NCBI GenBank assembly: GCA_963829085.1
Contig: CAWHHJ010000016.1
Span: forward strand, 186,001-250,000
Direction of reading: 5' to 3'
Source of the DNA: PALSA-1004 sp963829085
Lineage (GTDB): Bacteria; Pseudomonadota; Gammaproteobacteria; Burkholderiales; SG8-41
Length of the DNA: 64,000 nt
Shown here: positions 54,362 through 62,509 of the stretch, piece after piece
Layout of the letters: each line of letters starts with the position of its first letter
Numbering within the stretch: the first letter of the stretch is position 1
Program-made: the position numbers and the translations under genes
The notes under the pieces: generated by a model
Databases searched by the model: none
Told to the model about the DNA's origin: nothing
The model's input: the letters and a program-made list of their open reading frames with translations, nothing else

Positions 54362-56038
54362 CTACGAGCGTCGGGGTTTGCGGCCTCTGAGGTCCGTGCG
54401 CTGATAAAGGCGGTAGCGCTCCAGCTTGTCGCCGGGGCGCGCACCCTCCCAGATTTTCTGCCAAGGCCCGAGCGGCACGTGCTCTTCGCTGGCAACACCT
54501 TGTACCAGCGTCAAGTCGCAATCGCTCCGTTTGCGCCCCGCGACGTCATATCGATAGGTGATCACGCCCGCGAAATAATGAAGCATCGCCCGTTGCGGCT
54601 CGCCGAGATTCACGCTGGCAATGCACCTGTATTGCGGCGGGATTGCCGCCTGCATGTCCGCTATCATGGAACGATAAGTTTTCCCGACGTCGATCCAGCT
54701 CACAAAAAGAATTGCGAGCAGTCCCCACACCATCGTCGTTGTCGTCGCCCATGCGATGATCGGGCGTTCACGCGTCTTCTTGAGCTTAATCACGAAGAAA
54801 GTCCAACCGGCGCTGTAGAGCACGCCGAGCACGAATGGCAGCCATTTAAAGCCGGTTTCATATCCGGGCTGCAGGTCGAGCAGATGCTCATGCAGCCGCG
54901 GCGGAACGCTCAATTCGAGCGCACACCAGTAGAACCAGGCGACCAATATAAAGAAGGCGCCGGTCATGACGCTGAACCAGTAGATGAGGTTCGATACGCC
55001 GCGTCGCAACGTATCGCTGGCAGGCGTGGCGAGCAGCGACAGCGGCACCATCAGCGGAAGCGCATAGAGCTCGCGTGCGTCGGCGGAAATGCTCAACACC
55101 AGTAACAGTACGACAAAGCCGACGATGGGCAGCGCATAGCCGGGTTCGCTCAGCCGTTTCAGTCGCGCACGCCATAATGACCATGCCGCAAGCGGTAGCG
55201 CGGGCAGCGCATACCAGGGAAGGATGCGCAGGTAGTGCGCCGTGTCCGCAGGCGGCCCGATCTCGTTGGTGCCGAGAAAGCGGCCGAAATTATTGACCGT
55301 CAGCCATTCGGAAAATAACACGGGCGATTTGCTGTACAGGGCGATAGGCCAGATGGCTAGCCAAGGCAAAACGGCCGTCGCAGCAGCAGCAAGGCAGATT
55401 GCATACCGCCGCGTGCGCCACGCGGAAAACACCGGCAGCAGCAGCGCGATGATGCCGAACACTCCCGGTTCCAGCAGTCCTTTTGACATGAATCCGATGC
55501 CGACGCCGGTGCCGAGCCAGAAACCGCCCAGCACAGGCCGCCGTAATCCTAGTGCCAATCCGTAAAAGGCGAGCGCAAATCCGGTCAGCAATGAGATGTC
55601 GGTGATCATCTGGTGACTGCGGATCACGATGCCCAGACATCCCATGAAGATGAGCGTCGCAACCCAGCCGCGATTCGCGCCGTAAAGCTCGCGCGCCGAA
55701 GCTGCGATGAATGCAAACGTCAGCGCCATATACAAGCCGGTGGTAAGCCGCGCCGCATCGTGTAGAGTGAATGGCGGCGACAACAATGACGCAATAGCCG
55801 CGGCGCTCAGATAAAAGAGCGGCGGCTTTTCCATGAACGGTTCCTGCGCGAGCTGCGGCACAACCCAGTCGCCGCCATGCAGGAGGCTGTAAATCAAGCC
55901 GAACGTGTACGCCTCGTCCGGCTTCCAGGGATCGTGGCCCACGAGCCCCGGGAGTATCCAGGCCGCGGCCAGTATGAGAATTGAAATGAGCGCGATGGGT
56001 TGCTGCGCGGCGCCGCTTGCAGGGGCGCTAGGAGTCAT
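54362..56038 (-). CDS. ArnT-like glycosyltransferase family 39 membrane protein
   Basis: The 558-residue protein has about 12 membrane segments. The first loop carries the conserved acidic GHDPWKPDEAYTFGLIY at about residues 34-50, and EPFMEKPPLFYL follows. This pattern is that of GT39/GT83 enzymes such as ArnT, which use undecaprenyl-linked sugars. The C-terminal periplasmic domain is about 130 residues. It may add a sugar to lipid A or the LPS core. The Kdo hydroxylase gene directly upstream on the same strand (37 bases away) supports an LPS role. The sugar is unknown. Confidence 0.85.
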   Translation of the reverse strand: MTPSAPASGAAQQPIALISILILAAAWILPGLVGHDPWKPDEAYTFGLIYSLLHGGDWVVPQLAQEPFMEKPPLFYLSAAAIASLLSPPFTLHDAARLTTGLYMALTFAFIAASARELYGANRGWVATLIFMGCLGIVIRSHQMITDISLLTGFALAFYGLALGLRRPVLGGFWLGTGVGIGFMSKGLLEPGVFGIIALLLPVFSAWRTRRYAICLAAAATAVLPWLAIWPIALYSKSPVLFSEWLTVNNFGRFLGTNEIGPPADTAHYLRILPWYALPALPLAAWSLWRARLKRLSEPGYALPIVGFVVLLLVLSISADARELYALPLMVPLSLLATPASDTLRRGVSNLIYWFSVMTGAFFILVAWFYWCALELSVPPRLHEHLLDLQPGYETGFKWLPFVLGVLYSAGWTFFVIKLKKTRERPIIAWATTTTMVWGLLAILFVSWIDVGKTYRSMIADMQAAIPPQYRCIASVNLGEPQRAMLHYFAGVITYRYDVAGRKRSDCDLTLVQGVASEEHVPLGPWQKIWEGARPGDKLERYRLYQRTDLRGRKPRRS

Positions 56039-56074
56039 GGAACATCAATCGATGTAGTCTTGAGTGCGCGCAGT

Positions 56075-56962
56075 TTACGCGAGCTGACGCTGGTAGAGCT
56101 GCTCAAGGATGCGCAGCGGCGCCATGCGCTCGTCCTGCATGGCAGCGACCGGCAGATAAAAGGTCTGCTCCAGTAGAAATTGGCCCGCCAGTGCTGCGTG
56201 CATGACGCGGTCGGTATACACGACCCAGGTGGAACCCGCGGGGAATTCGATGCGCGTGCGAGCAGTTTCGCGCTGATATGCGTCATCGAGCTTTGCCATG
56301 TCATGCAGATTCAGCATGACGTGGTCATACGAGCTGCGGCGGCCCTTGGTGATGTGCAGCTTTTGAAGTAGCCATGCGCTGCCCGGCAACTGCCGCGGTA
56401 CCCTAGGAGAAAAATGCTGCGCTACTGCGTCGAACGCCTCCCCGATCTCCCACACGCGAGGCATACCGTGCGGATTGATGTTACTAAACACGCGCAGGAT
56501 GCGCAGACCCTGATTCGGGCGGGACGCGAACGCATCCACGTGAAGCCGCCTGTCGTCTTTCTTGGGCGATGTTTCGCGTCCGTGGGTTTCGACCGGCCGA
56601 AAGCTCGTGAGACCGCGAATCAGATGCCGAGTATATGCAGGGCACAACGTCGATACGAGTTGCTGTGCGCTCGCAGCGAATCGCGCCATCATGGCGGTCA
56701 GTCGCTCACGATCTTTACCTTGCGCGGACGTATGATTGATGCTGCCGGCACGCGGATCGTAGCTCACATTTTTGGCGCTACCTGCAAGCGATCGCGGCGA
56801 CAGGAACGCTCGTTCGTCAGCGTCGAGGGCAAAAGAGAGCCGCGGAAGGAACAATACGCGGCCGGCTTCGAGGTCACGCGTAGCAACGGTAGATGCAGCC
56901 GTGTCGAGCGTATCGTCCCAGTGCGCAATAGGTAGTGTTGCCAGCGGAGTCGTTGCGTTCAT
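56075..56962 (-). CDS. kdoO: Kdo hydroxylase, Fe(II)/2-oxoglutarate type
   Basis: The 295-residue protein has the metal ligands His141 and Asp143 in RRLHVDAFASRPNQG and the distal His255 in YTDRVMHAALAGQ. The remaining sequence (SHTSA-like, WLLQKLHITKGRRSSYDHVM) matches the KdoO family found in Burkholderia and Yersinia. KdoO hydroxylates the C3 of the first Kdo sugar of lipid A, giving Ko, using oxygen and 2-oxoglutarate on the cytosolic face. It is probably co-transcribed with the ArnT-like gene. Ko makes LPS more acid-stable. Confidence 0.9.
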   Translation of the reverse strand: MNATTPLATLPIAHWDDTLDTAASTVATRDLEAGRVLFLPRLSFALDADERAFLSPRSLAGSAKNVSYDPRAGSINHTSAQGKDRERLTAMMARFAASAQQLVSTLCPAYTRHLIRGLTSFRPVETHGRETSPKKDDRRLHVDAFASRPNQGLRILRVFSNINPHGMPRVWEIGEAFDAVAQHFSPRVPRQLPGSAWLLQKLHITKGRRSSYDHVMLNLHDMAKLDDAYQRETARTRIEFPAGSTWVVYTDRVMHAALAGQFLLEQTFYLPVAAMQDERMAPLRILEQLYQRQLA

Positions 56963-57046
56963 CGCATGCGATGCGGGATGTGGTAGCTCTGAATTCTAGT
57001 CACGTCCGCAATTTTAGCCGTTTGCCTCAACTAAGGACTACCCGAA

Positions 57047-57063
57047 AGCACACTTTAAGTGCG
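57047..57063. promoter_or_regulatory. NtrC-like binding dyad upstream of the cyanate operon
   Basis: The sequence GCAC at 57048-57051, seven bases, then GTGC at 57059-57062 matches the core and spacing of the NtrC consensus TGCACC-N5-GGTGCA, with mismatches at the outer and inner positions. A second, weaker half (TGCAC at 57067-57071) follows. The centre lies about 120 bases upstream of the -24 element of a candidate sigma-54 promoter, a normal distance for an NtrC activator site. Confidence 0.5.
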
Positions 57064-57175
57064 CATTGCACTGATATCGGGCGTGAGTCGGTACTTGAGC
57101 CGTTATGGCGATGCTTTCAACTTCGAGCCTGTCAGCCGATTCGTTAACCAAAACAGTTCTCTGTTGGCAACGCCG

Positions 57176-57191
57176 TGGCACAGACGCAGCG
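57176..57191 (+). promoter_or_regulatory. Candidate sigma-54 (-24/-12) promoter of the cyanate operon
   Basis: TGGCAC at 57176-57181 is a perfect -24 element, and GC at 57189-57190 sits at the exact -12 spacing, though the full TTGC is CAGC here. The expected transcription start is about 57202, 42 bases before the ATG at 57244. Together with the NtrC-like dyad this would place the operon under nitrogen control. Confidence 0.5.
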
Positions 57192-57243
57192 CTGGTATGC
57201 ATCGTGCTGAATGGAGGCAACTCATACTCACGGGACTTCGCAC

Positions 57244-58617
57244 ATGTCTGGATTCAAGAACCCTTACGATTGTGAGGTCAACCTCTCTGCATGCGGATGC
57301 CCTGCCCATGCGCAGGAGACTGGTCATAGCGAGCTACCCGATCCGGTCGCGTCGAGCACCGACACCGAATCACTTAATCAACGCTTCATCGAGTCCGCTC
57401 TTGTGCGTGCGCTGTTACCGCAGGACGACAACCGCCGGCGATTTATACGGGCCGTTGGCGCCAACACCGCCATGGCAGCGATTGCGAGCGTCTTTCCGAT
57501 CGGCGCGCTCGCCGCTATGGCGCAAGACAAGGCGCCGCTCGAGAAGAAAGAGCTTAAGATCGGCTTCATTCCCATCACGTGCGCTACGCCATTGATCATG
57601 GCTGGCCCATTGCATTTCTACGAGCAGGAAGGCCTCAAAGTCACGTTGAACAAGACCGCCGGGTGGGCTCTGATACGCGACAAGATGCTTAACAAGGAGC
57701 ACGACGCTTCGCACTTTCTTTCGCCCATGCCGCTCGCCATATCGCTCGGGCTGGGGTCCGTTGCGCAGCCGATGAACGTCGCAACGATCCAGAATGTAAA
57801 TGGCCAGGCGATTACGCTCGCCAACAAGCACAAAGACAAGCGCGATCCGAAGCAGTGGAAGGGCATGACGTTTGCGGTTCCCTTTGACTACTCGATGCAC
57901 AATTTTCTGCTGCGGTACTACGTAGCCGAGCATGGGCTGGATCCCGATAAAGACATTCAGATCCGCGTGACGCCGCCGCCGGAGATGGTCGCCAACTTGC
58001 GCGCAGGTAACGTCGACGGATTCCTCGGTCCGGACCCGTTCAACCAGCGGGCGGTGTATGACGAGATCGGGTTCATTCACATTCTGTCGAAGGAATTGTG
58101 GGATGGTCATCCGTGTTGCGCATTCGGTTTGTCGGGTGAATTCATTCGCGAAAATCCGAATTCATTTGCGGCACTCTATCGCGCGGTGCTCAACGCCGCC
58201 GCGATGGCGCGGGATCCCAAACATCGCGCTTTGATAGCCAGTGTGATCGCGCCTGCCAATTATCTGAATCAGCCGGTGCCTGTGCTCGAGCAGGTGCTCA
58301 CCGGCAAGTTTGCCGATGGACTCGGCAACATCAAGACCGTGTCCGACCGCATCGACTTCGATCCATTTCCATGGCAATCGATGGCGGTGTGGATGCTCAC
58401 GCAGATGAAACGCTGGGGTTACATCAAAGGCGATGTGAATTACAAGCAGATCGCGGAACAGGTTTTCCTTGCAACCGACGCCAAAAAACGCATGGCTGAG
58501 CTCAACCAGAAAGCGCCCGCAGCCACGTATGCGAAATTCAAGGTGATGGGCAAGGAATTCGATCCCGCAAAGGCCGACGCGTACCTGGCCAGTTTCACTA
58601 TTAAGAAGGCGGCATGA
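57244..58617 (+). CDS. cynA: CmpA/NrtA-family ABC substrate-binding protein of the cyanate operon
   Basis: The ATG at 57244 (MSGFKNPYDCEVNLSACGCP) is used rather than an upstream in-frame start. The 457-residue protein has an N-terminal Cys/His cluster (Cys10, Cys17, Cys19, His22, His28), then a twin-arginine signal at residues 64-66 (DDNRRRFIRAVGANT). The mature protein begins KKELKIGFIPITCATPLIMA and carries LGPDPFNQRAVYDE and a GHPCCAFGLSGEF loop. It belongs to the nitrate/bicarbonate/cyanate binding group. The gene order with permease, ATPase and cyanase makes cyanate the likely ligand. The Tat signal fits export of a folded, perhaps metal-containing protein. Confidence 0.85.
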   Translation: MSGFKNPYDCEVNLSACGCPAHAQETGHSELPDPVASSTDTESLNQRFIESALVRALLPQDDNRRRFIRAVGANTAMAAIASVFPIGALAAMAQDKAPLEKKELKIGFIPITCATPLIMAGPLHFYEQEGLKVTLNKTAGWALIRDKMLNKEHDASHFLSPMPLAISLGLGSVAQPMNVATIQNVNGQAITLANKHKDKRDPKQWKGMTFAVPFDYSMHNFLLRYYVAEHGLDPDKDIQIRVTPPPEMVANLRAGNVDGFLGPDPFNQRAVYDEIGFIHILSKELWDGHPCCAFGLSGEFIRENPNSFAALYRAVLNAAAMARDPKHRALIASVIAPANYLNQPVPVLEQVLTGKFADGLGNIKTVSDRIDFDPFPWQSMAVWMLTQMKRWGYIKGDVNYKQIAEQVFLATDAKKRMAELNQKAPAATYAKFKVMGKEFDPAKADAYLASFTIKKAA

Positions 58618-59486
58618 GGTACGACAAGAAGCGCGCCGATCGCCGTAAGTTAGCCATGCGCAGCGTGCTGAATCTGCGAGCAGCCATACTGTCGCTGCTG
58701 ATTTTCGTATTGTTCGTGGCCATTTGGCACGCCGCAACGCTGCCGGTGGAGAAGGCTGCCGGCGCTGACCCCGAATACGCGAAACTTTTGGGTGGAGGCA
58801 AGAGCTCGGGCCTGCCAACGCCCGCCATGATCGGGCGGACGATCTGGACCAATCTCGCCGATCCATTCTACGACCGCGGTCCCAACGATAAAGGGATCGG
58901 CATCCAGCTCGCTTTCTCGATGGCGCGCGTCGGTCTCGGATTTTTGTGTGCAGCGCTGGTCGCGATACCGTTGGGATTTCTGATTGGCATGTCGCCGCTC
59001 ATTTATCGCGCCCTTAATCCGTTCATCCAGGTGTTGAAGCCGATATCGCCGCTTGCGTGGATGCCGCTTGCGCTTTACACGATCAAGGATGCGGCGATCT
59101 CGTCGGTCTTCGTTATCTTCATTTGTTCCGTATGGCCGATGCTGATCAACACGGCGTACGGCGTCGCATCCGTCAAGCGCGATTGGCTGAATGTGGCCAA
59201 AACACTGGAAGTCGGTGCTTTGCGCAAGGCGTTTCGCGTCATTTTGCCGGCCGCCGCCCCGACGATACTGACCGGAATGCGCATCTCGATGGGCATCGCA
59301 TGGCTCGTCATCGTTGCGGCGGAGATGCTCGTCGGCGGCACCGGGATTGGTTACTTCGTGTGGAACGAATGGAACAACTTATCCCTCACCAACGTGATCT
59401 TCGCCATCCTGACGATCGGTATCGTGGGCATGCTGCTCGATCTTGTATTCGGCTGGCTTACCCGGCTCGTCACCTATCAGGAATAG
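58614..59486 (+). CDS. cynB: ABC transporter permease of the cyanate operon
   Basis: The 290-residue protein starts within the stop codon of cynA (ATGA). It has six membrane segments and the BPD EAA loop, GALRKAFRVILPAAAPTILT, that contacts the ATPase. The preceding IQVLKPISPLAWMPLALYTI segment is the signature of NrtB/CmpB/SsuC permeases. It forms the inner-membrane channel for the ligand delivered by CynA. Another ATG lies at about residue 15 (MRSVLN). Confidence 0.88.
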   Translation: MRYDKKRADRRKLAMRSVLNLRAAILSLLIFVLFVAIWHAATLPVEKAAGADPEYAKLLGGGKSSGLPTPAMIGRTIWTNLADPFYDRGPNDKGIGIQLAFSMARVGLGFLCAALVAIPLGFLIGMSPLIYRALNPFIQVLKPISPLAWMPLALYTIKDAAISSVFVIFICSVWPMLINTAYGVASVKRDWLNVAKTLEVGALRKAFRVILPAAAPTILTGMRISMGIAWLVIVAAEMLVGGTGIGYFVWNEWNNLSLTNVIFAILTIGIVGMLLDLVFGWLTRLVTYQE

Positions 59487-59487
59487 C

Positions 59488-60420
59488 GTGCACAAAGATT
59501 TTCTGAAGGTCGAAGGACTGTCGAAAGTGTTTCCCGGTGCGCGTGGCGATGCGCCGCTGACGGTGTTCTCGGACATCAATTTCACGATCGATAAAGGCGA
59601 GTTCGTCTGCATCATCGGACACTCCGGATGCGGGAAGTCGACGATCCTCAACATTCTCGCCGGGCTCGACGAGGCGACGAGCGGACTCGTGATCATGGAT
59701 CAACGTGAAGTCTCCGGGCCGAGCCTCGATCGCGGTGTCGTCTTTCAGGGCCATGCGCTGATGCCGTGGCTCAGCGCAAAAAAGAATGTGGAGTTTGCTG
59801 TCAGGTCCCGACTGCCCAAGGCCAACGGGGTTACGGTCGACGCGATTTGTCGGCGCTATCTCGATCTCGTCGGACTGATAGGCGCGGAGCATAAAAAACC
59901 ATCCGAGTTATCCGGCGGCATGAAGCAGCGTGTCGGGATTGCCCGCGCATTTGCCATTGAACCGAAGATGCTGCTGCTTGATGAGCCGTTTGGCGCGCTC
60001 GACGCGCTCACGCGCGGTGTGATCCAGGACGAGCTATTGAACATCTGCGGGCAGACCCATCAGACCGTATTCATGATTACGCATGACGTCGATGAAGCCA
60101 TACTGCTGGCCGACAGAATAATGCTGATGTCAAATGGCCCGCAGGCGCGGATCGCTGAGATTGTCGTCAACACGCTGCCGCGGGATCGTAGCCGCCACAT
60201 GATACATAAGGACCCGCAGTATTACCTGATCCGCAATCATCTCGTCGATTTCCTCGTCAGCCGCTCGAGGGAATTCACCGAATGTCCGCCGGCTGATTAC
60301 GATCCCAAGCGTCCTCCGTCGGTGACACCGGGACTCGCAGCCCCTGAATCTGTAATACCTGAATCATTGCTGACTTCGCGCGCCATAGCGAAGCCGGTCC
60401 TCGTCAATATGCGCAAATAA
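59488..60420 (+). CDS. cynD: ABC transporter ATP-binding protein of the cyanate operon
   Basis: The GTG at 59488 lies just after the permease stop and follows an AGGAA site; an in-frame start at 59443 inside the permease gene is less likely. The 310-residue protein has Walker A GHSGCGKST, the Q-loop VVFQGHALMPWL, signature LSGGMKQRVGIARA, Walker B MLLLDEPFGALDALTR and H-loop ITHDVDEAILLADR, all of the NrtD/SsuB group. The tail of about 60 residues is variable. It drives ligand uptake by ATP hydrolysis at the inner membrane. Confidence 0.9.
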   Translation: MHKDFLKVEGLSKVFPGARGDAPLTVFSDINFTIDKGEFVCIIGHSGCGKSTILNILAGLDEATSGLVIMDQREVSGPSLDRGVVFQGHALMPWLSAKKNVEFAVRSRLPKANGVTVDAICRRYLDLVGLIGAEHKKPSELSGGMKQRVGIARAFAIEPKMLLLDEPFGALDALTRGVIQDELLNICGQTHQTVFMITHDVDEAILLADRIMLMSNGPQARIAEIVVNTLPRDRSRHMIHKDPQYYLIRNHLVDFLVSRSREFTECPPADYDPKRPPSVTPGLAAPESVIPESLLTSRAIAKPVLVNMRK

Positions 60421-60433
60421 CCGGGAGATCACC

Positions 60434-60937
60434 ATGAAACCTTCAGGCAAAACCGAAGCTGCTTATCTCGCCGCGGCGAGCTACGCAAAACCAATGACGC
60501 GCTCGGATGTCACCGAGATGATTGTCATGTCGCGTCTCAAGAAAGGCCTGACGTGGGCGAAACTCGCCAAGGCCGTTGGGCAAAGCAAAGAGTGGACGAC
60601 CGCCGCTTTGCTCGGCCAGATGCAGATGACCAAACCCCAGGCGGAAAGCGCTGGAAAAATGCTCGGGTTGCCGCCTGACGCTGTACTGCTGCTTCAGCAA
60701 GTGCCGTACAAGGGTTCGCTGCCGACAGCAGTACCCACGGATCCACTCATCTATCGCTTCTACGAGCTCGTCAATGTGTATGGCACCACCTTCAAAGAGC
60801 TCATACACGAAGAGTTTGGCGACGGCATCATGAGCGCGATTGACTTCAAAATGGACCTGACACGTGAGCCGGATCCGAAGGGTGATCGCGTAAAGATAGA
60901 GATGAGCGGCAAGTACCTGCAATACAAGACTTACTGA
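60434..60937 (+). CDS. cynS: Cyanate hydratase (cyanase)
   Basis: The 167-residue protein has catalytic residues at Arg108, Glu111 and Ser134 in YRFYELVNVYGTTFKELIHE and DGIMSAIDF. These are equivalent to Arg96, Glu99 and Ser122 of the E. coli enzyme, with a 12-residue longer N-terminus. The N-terminal helix-turn-helix-like half is also normal. It converts cyanate and bicarbonate to ammonia and CO2 in the cytosol, so it uses the cyanate imported by cynABD. The gene follows cynD by 13 bases with a GGGAGATC site. Confidence 0.95.
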   Translation: MKPSGKTEAAYLAAASYAKPMTRSDVTEMIVMSRLKKGLTWAKLAKAVGQSKEWTTAALLGQMQMTKPQAESAGKMLGLPPDAVLLLQQVPYKGSLPTAVPTDPLIYRFYELVNVYGTTFKELIHEEFGDGIMSAIDFKMDLTREPDPKGDRVKIEMSGKYLQYKTY

Positions 60938-60992
60938 TAACGCATCGGCCGCACACAGCACGTTGTGCGGGGGCGATAAACGCAGGCTATTT

Positions 60993-61029
60993 GCGGACGC
61001 CATTCCAGACATGCTATGTTGGCGTCCGC
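60993..61029. repeat. 10-bp inverted repeat between cynS and the formamidase-like gene
   Basis: Perfect arms GCGGACGCCA (60993-61002) and TGGCGTCCGC (61020-61029) are separated by 17 bases that contain an inner ACAT/ATGT pair. There is no T run. A -35-like TTGCGG (60991-60996) and an extended -10-like TGCTATGTT (61012-61020) lie within or at its edges. It could be an operator over a promoter or a terminator stem; these cannot be separated here. Confidence 0.55.
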
Positions 61030-61118
61030 TGTGAGCTTTTGCGTTATAGCGACTCGCTCACGACATGCGTCCGACATATTGTCCTGCGAGAACACAAGTG
61101 CAAGAACAGGGAGACAAC

Positions 61119-62375
61119 ATGAAACAAGCAAAGCATTCGACCATCGTCCGTTGCGGAAAGTGGCTGCTGGCTGGCGCCATCATTTTTCTTCCGCAGCTTG
61201 CCGAGGCGGCGGAATTCAAGATTCTGCAACCGCTGAGCGACAAACCGATGCAAGTCAAGAAAGGTGTGCTCCCATCAGGCAGTTATTACGTGCCGTCCAC
61301 CACGGAAACGGTGCGCTGGGGTAGCTTGCCGAACATCGATGCGAAACCCGTGCTTTCCGTGCCTTCCGGCAGCGTGGTAACGATCGACTCGGTGTCGCAC
61401 GAAGGCGTGCTTGAAGACCAGGGCAGAGATCCGGTCAAGTTCTTCGGTCAGTTCGGCGTAAAGCCCGAACAGGTGCTCAAGGATGCACAGGCGATCGCGG
61501 CTTCCAGCATGGAGCATGATTTCGTCAAGGACGGGCCGCACGTAGTGACCGGCCCGGTCGAAATCCAGGGCGCTAAAGCGGGCGACGTGCTCAAAGTGGA
61601 AATGATTGCGCTCAAGCCACGCGTGCCTTACGGAGTGATCTCGAATCGTCACGGCAAAGGCGCGTTACCGGGCGAATTTCCGGAAACGAAGCCGCCCGAG
61701 GCGGATGCGAGTGCGTCTCAGCCCGAAAAGTTTAATAACGTATTCAGGTTCTCGCCCATCCGCGAGGTTCGCGGCAAATGGTACGGCGCTGTCAAGGATA
61801 CGAGCGGGCGTGAAACCCTGTTTCCGTTGCGTCCGTTCAACGGCACGATGGGCGTGGCTGTCAACACGAAGGACAAGCCCAATTCGATTCCGCCGGGAGA
61901 ATACGCCGGAAATCTGGACATCAACGACCTCACTGTCGGTTCGGTCTTGTACATCCCCGTTCAGGTCGACGGCGCAATGTTTTACGCATCCGATCCGCAC
62001 TTCGTCCAAGGCGACGGTGAAGTCGCTCTCACGGCCCTCGAGGGCTCGCTGCGTTCGACATTTCGTTTGACCGTGCTCAAGTCGGGCGATGCCGGCCTGC
62101 CACTCAAAGCGCCGATGAAGAATCCGTTCGCTGAGACGCCTCGGTACTGGATTCCGGTCGGCCTGCACACGGATCTCAATGAAGCGATGAAAGATGCGAC
62201 GCGCCAGACCATACAATTCCTGAACGAAAAATTCGGCATGGATCGCGCCACCGCTATGGCGTATGCAAGTGCCGCTGTCGATTTTCAGGTCACCCAGGTC
62301 GTCGACCGGGTGAAGGGCGTCAATGCGATGATTCGCAAATCCGATTTCGCGGACAGAGCCGGCAGCAAAAAATAA
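61119..62375 (+). CDS. Exported acetamidase/formamidase-family protein
   Basis: The ATG at 61119 follows a GGGAGAC site. The 418-residue protein begins with a Sec signal peptide (WLLAGAIIFLPQLAEAAEF), then the FmdA/AmdA fold: VRWGSLPNIDAKPVLSV, VTIDSVSHEGVLEDQG, HVVTGPVEIQGAKAGDVLKV, IPPGEYAGNLDINDLTVGSV and HFVQGDGEVALTALEGS. These match acetamidase/formamidase, which hydrolyses short amides to acid and ammonia. Most family members studied are cytosolic, so the export signal is notable. It follows the cyanate operon on the same strand and may serve nitrogen scavenging. Confidence 0.88.
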   Translation: MKQAKHSTIVRCGKWLLAGAIIFLPQLAEAAEFKILQPLSDKPMQVKKGVLPSGSYYVPSTTETVRWGSLPNIDAKPVLSVPSGSVVTIDSVSHEGVLEDQGRDPVKFFGQFGVKPEQVLKDAQAIAASSMEHDFVKDGPHVVTGPVEIQGAKAGDVLKVEMIALKPRVPYGVISNRHGKGALPGEFPETKPPEADASASQPEKFNNVFRFSPIREVRGKWYGAVKDTSGRETLFPLRPFNGTMGVAVNTKDKPNSIPPGEYAGNLDINDLTVGSVLYIPVQVDGAMFYASDPHFVQGDGEVALTALEGSLRSTFRLTVLKSGDAGLPLKAPMKNPFAETPRYWIPVGLHTDLNEAMKDATRQTIQFLNEKFGMDRATAMAYASAAVDFQVTQVVDRVKGVNAMIRKSDFADRAGSKK

Positions 62376-62509
62376 CAAGAGTCCGGTGGGCTCTGCATGC
62401 CAGCGGAGCGCCTTCATTTGCTGCGGGCCAGTCTGAGATCGTTCCAGCCTGACGGCGTCGCCCGGGAATCGATGTCATTTCCGTACGAGCTGTCCACCCT
62501 GAGTTGTGA

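Noticed and set aside
57058..57072. AGTGC-N5-GCACT inverted repeat as an NtrC site
   Set aside because: Its half-sites are inside-out relative to the NtrC consensus. The overlapping GCAC-N7-GTGC at 57048-57062 has the correct order and spacing and is preferred.
62376..62509. Possible yybP-ykoY manganese riboswitch before the GDT1-like gene
   Set aside because: The conserved loop sequences of this riboswitch are not present in the 130 bases upstream, so no riboswitch is claimed.
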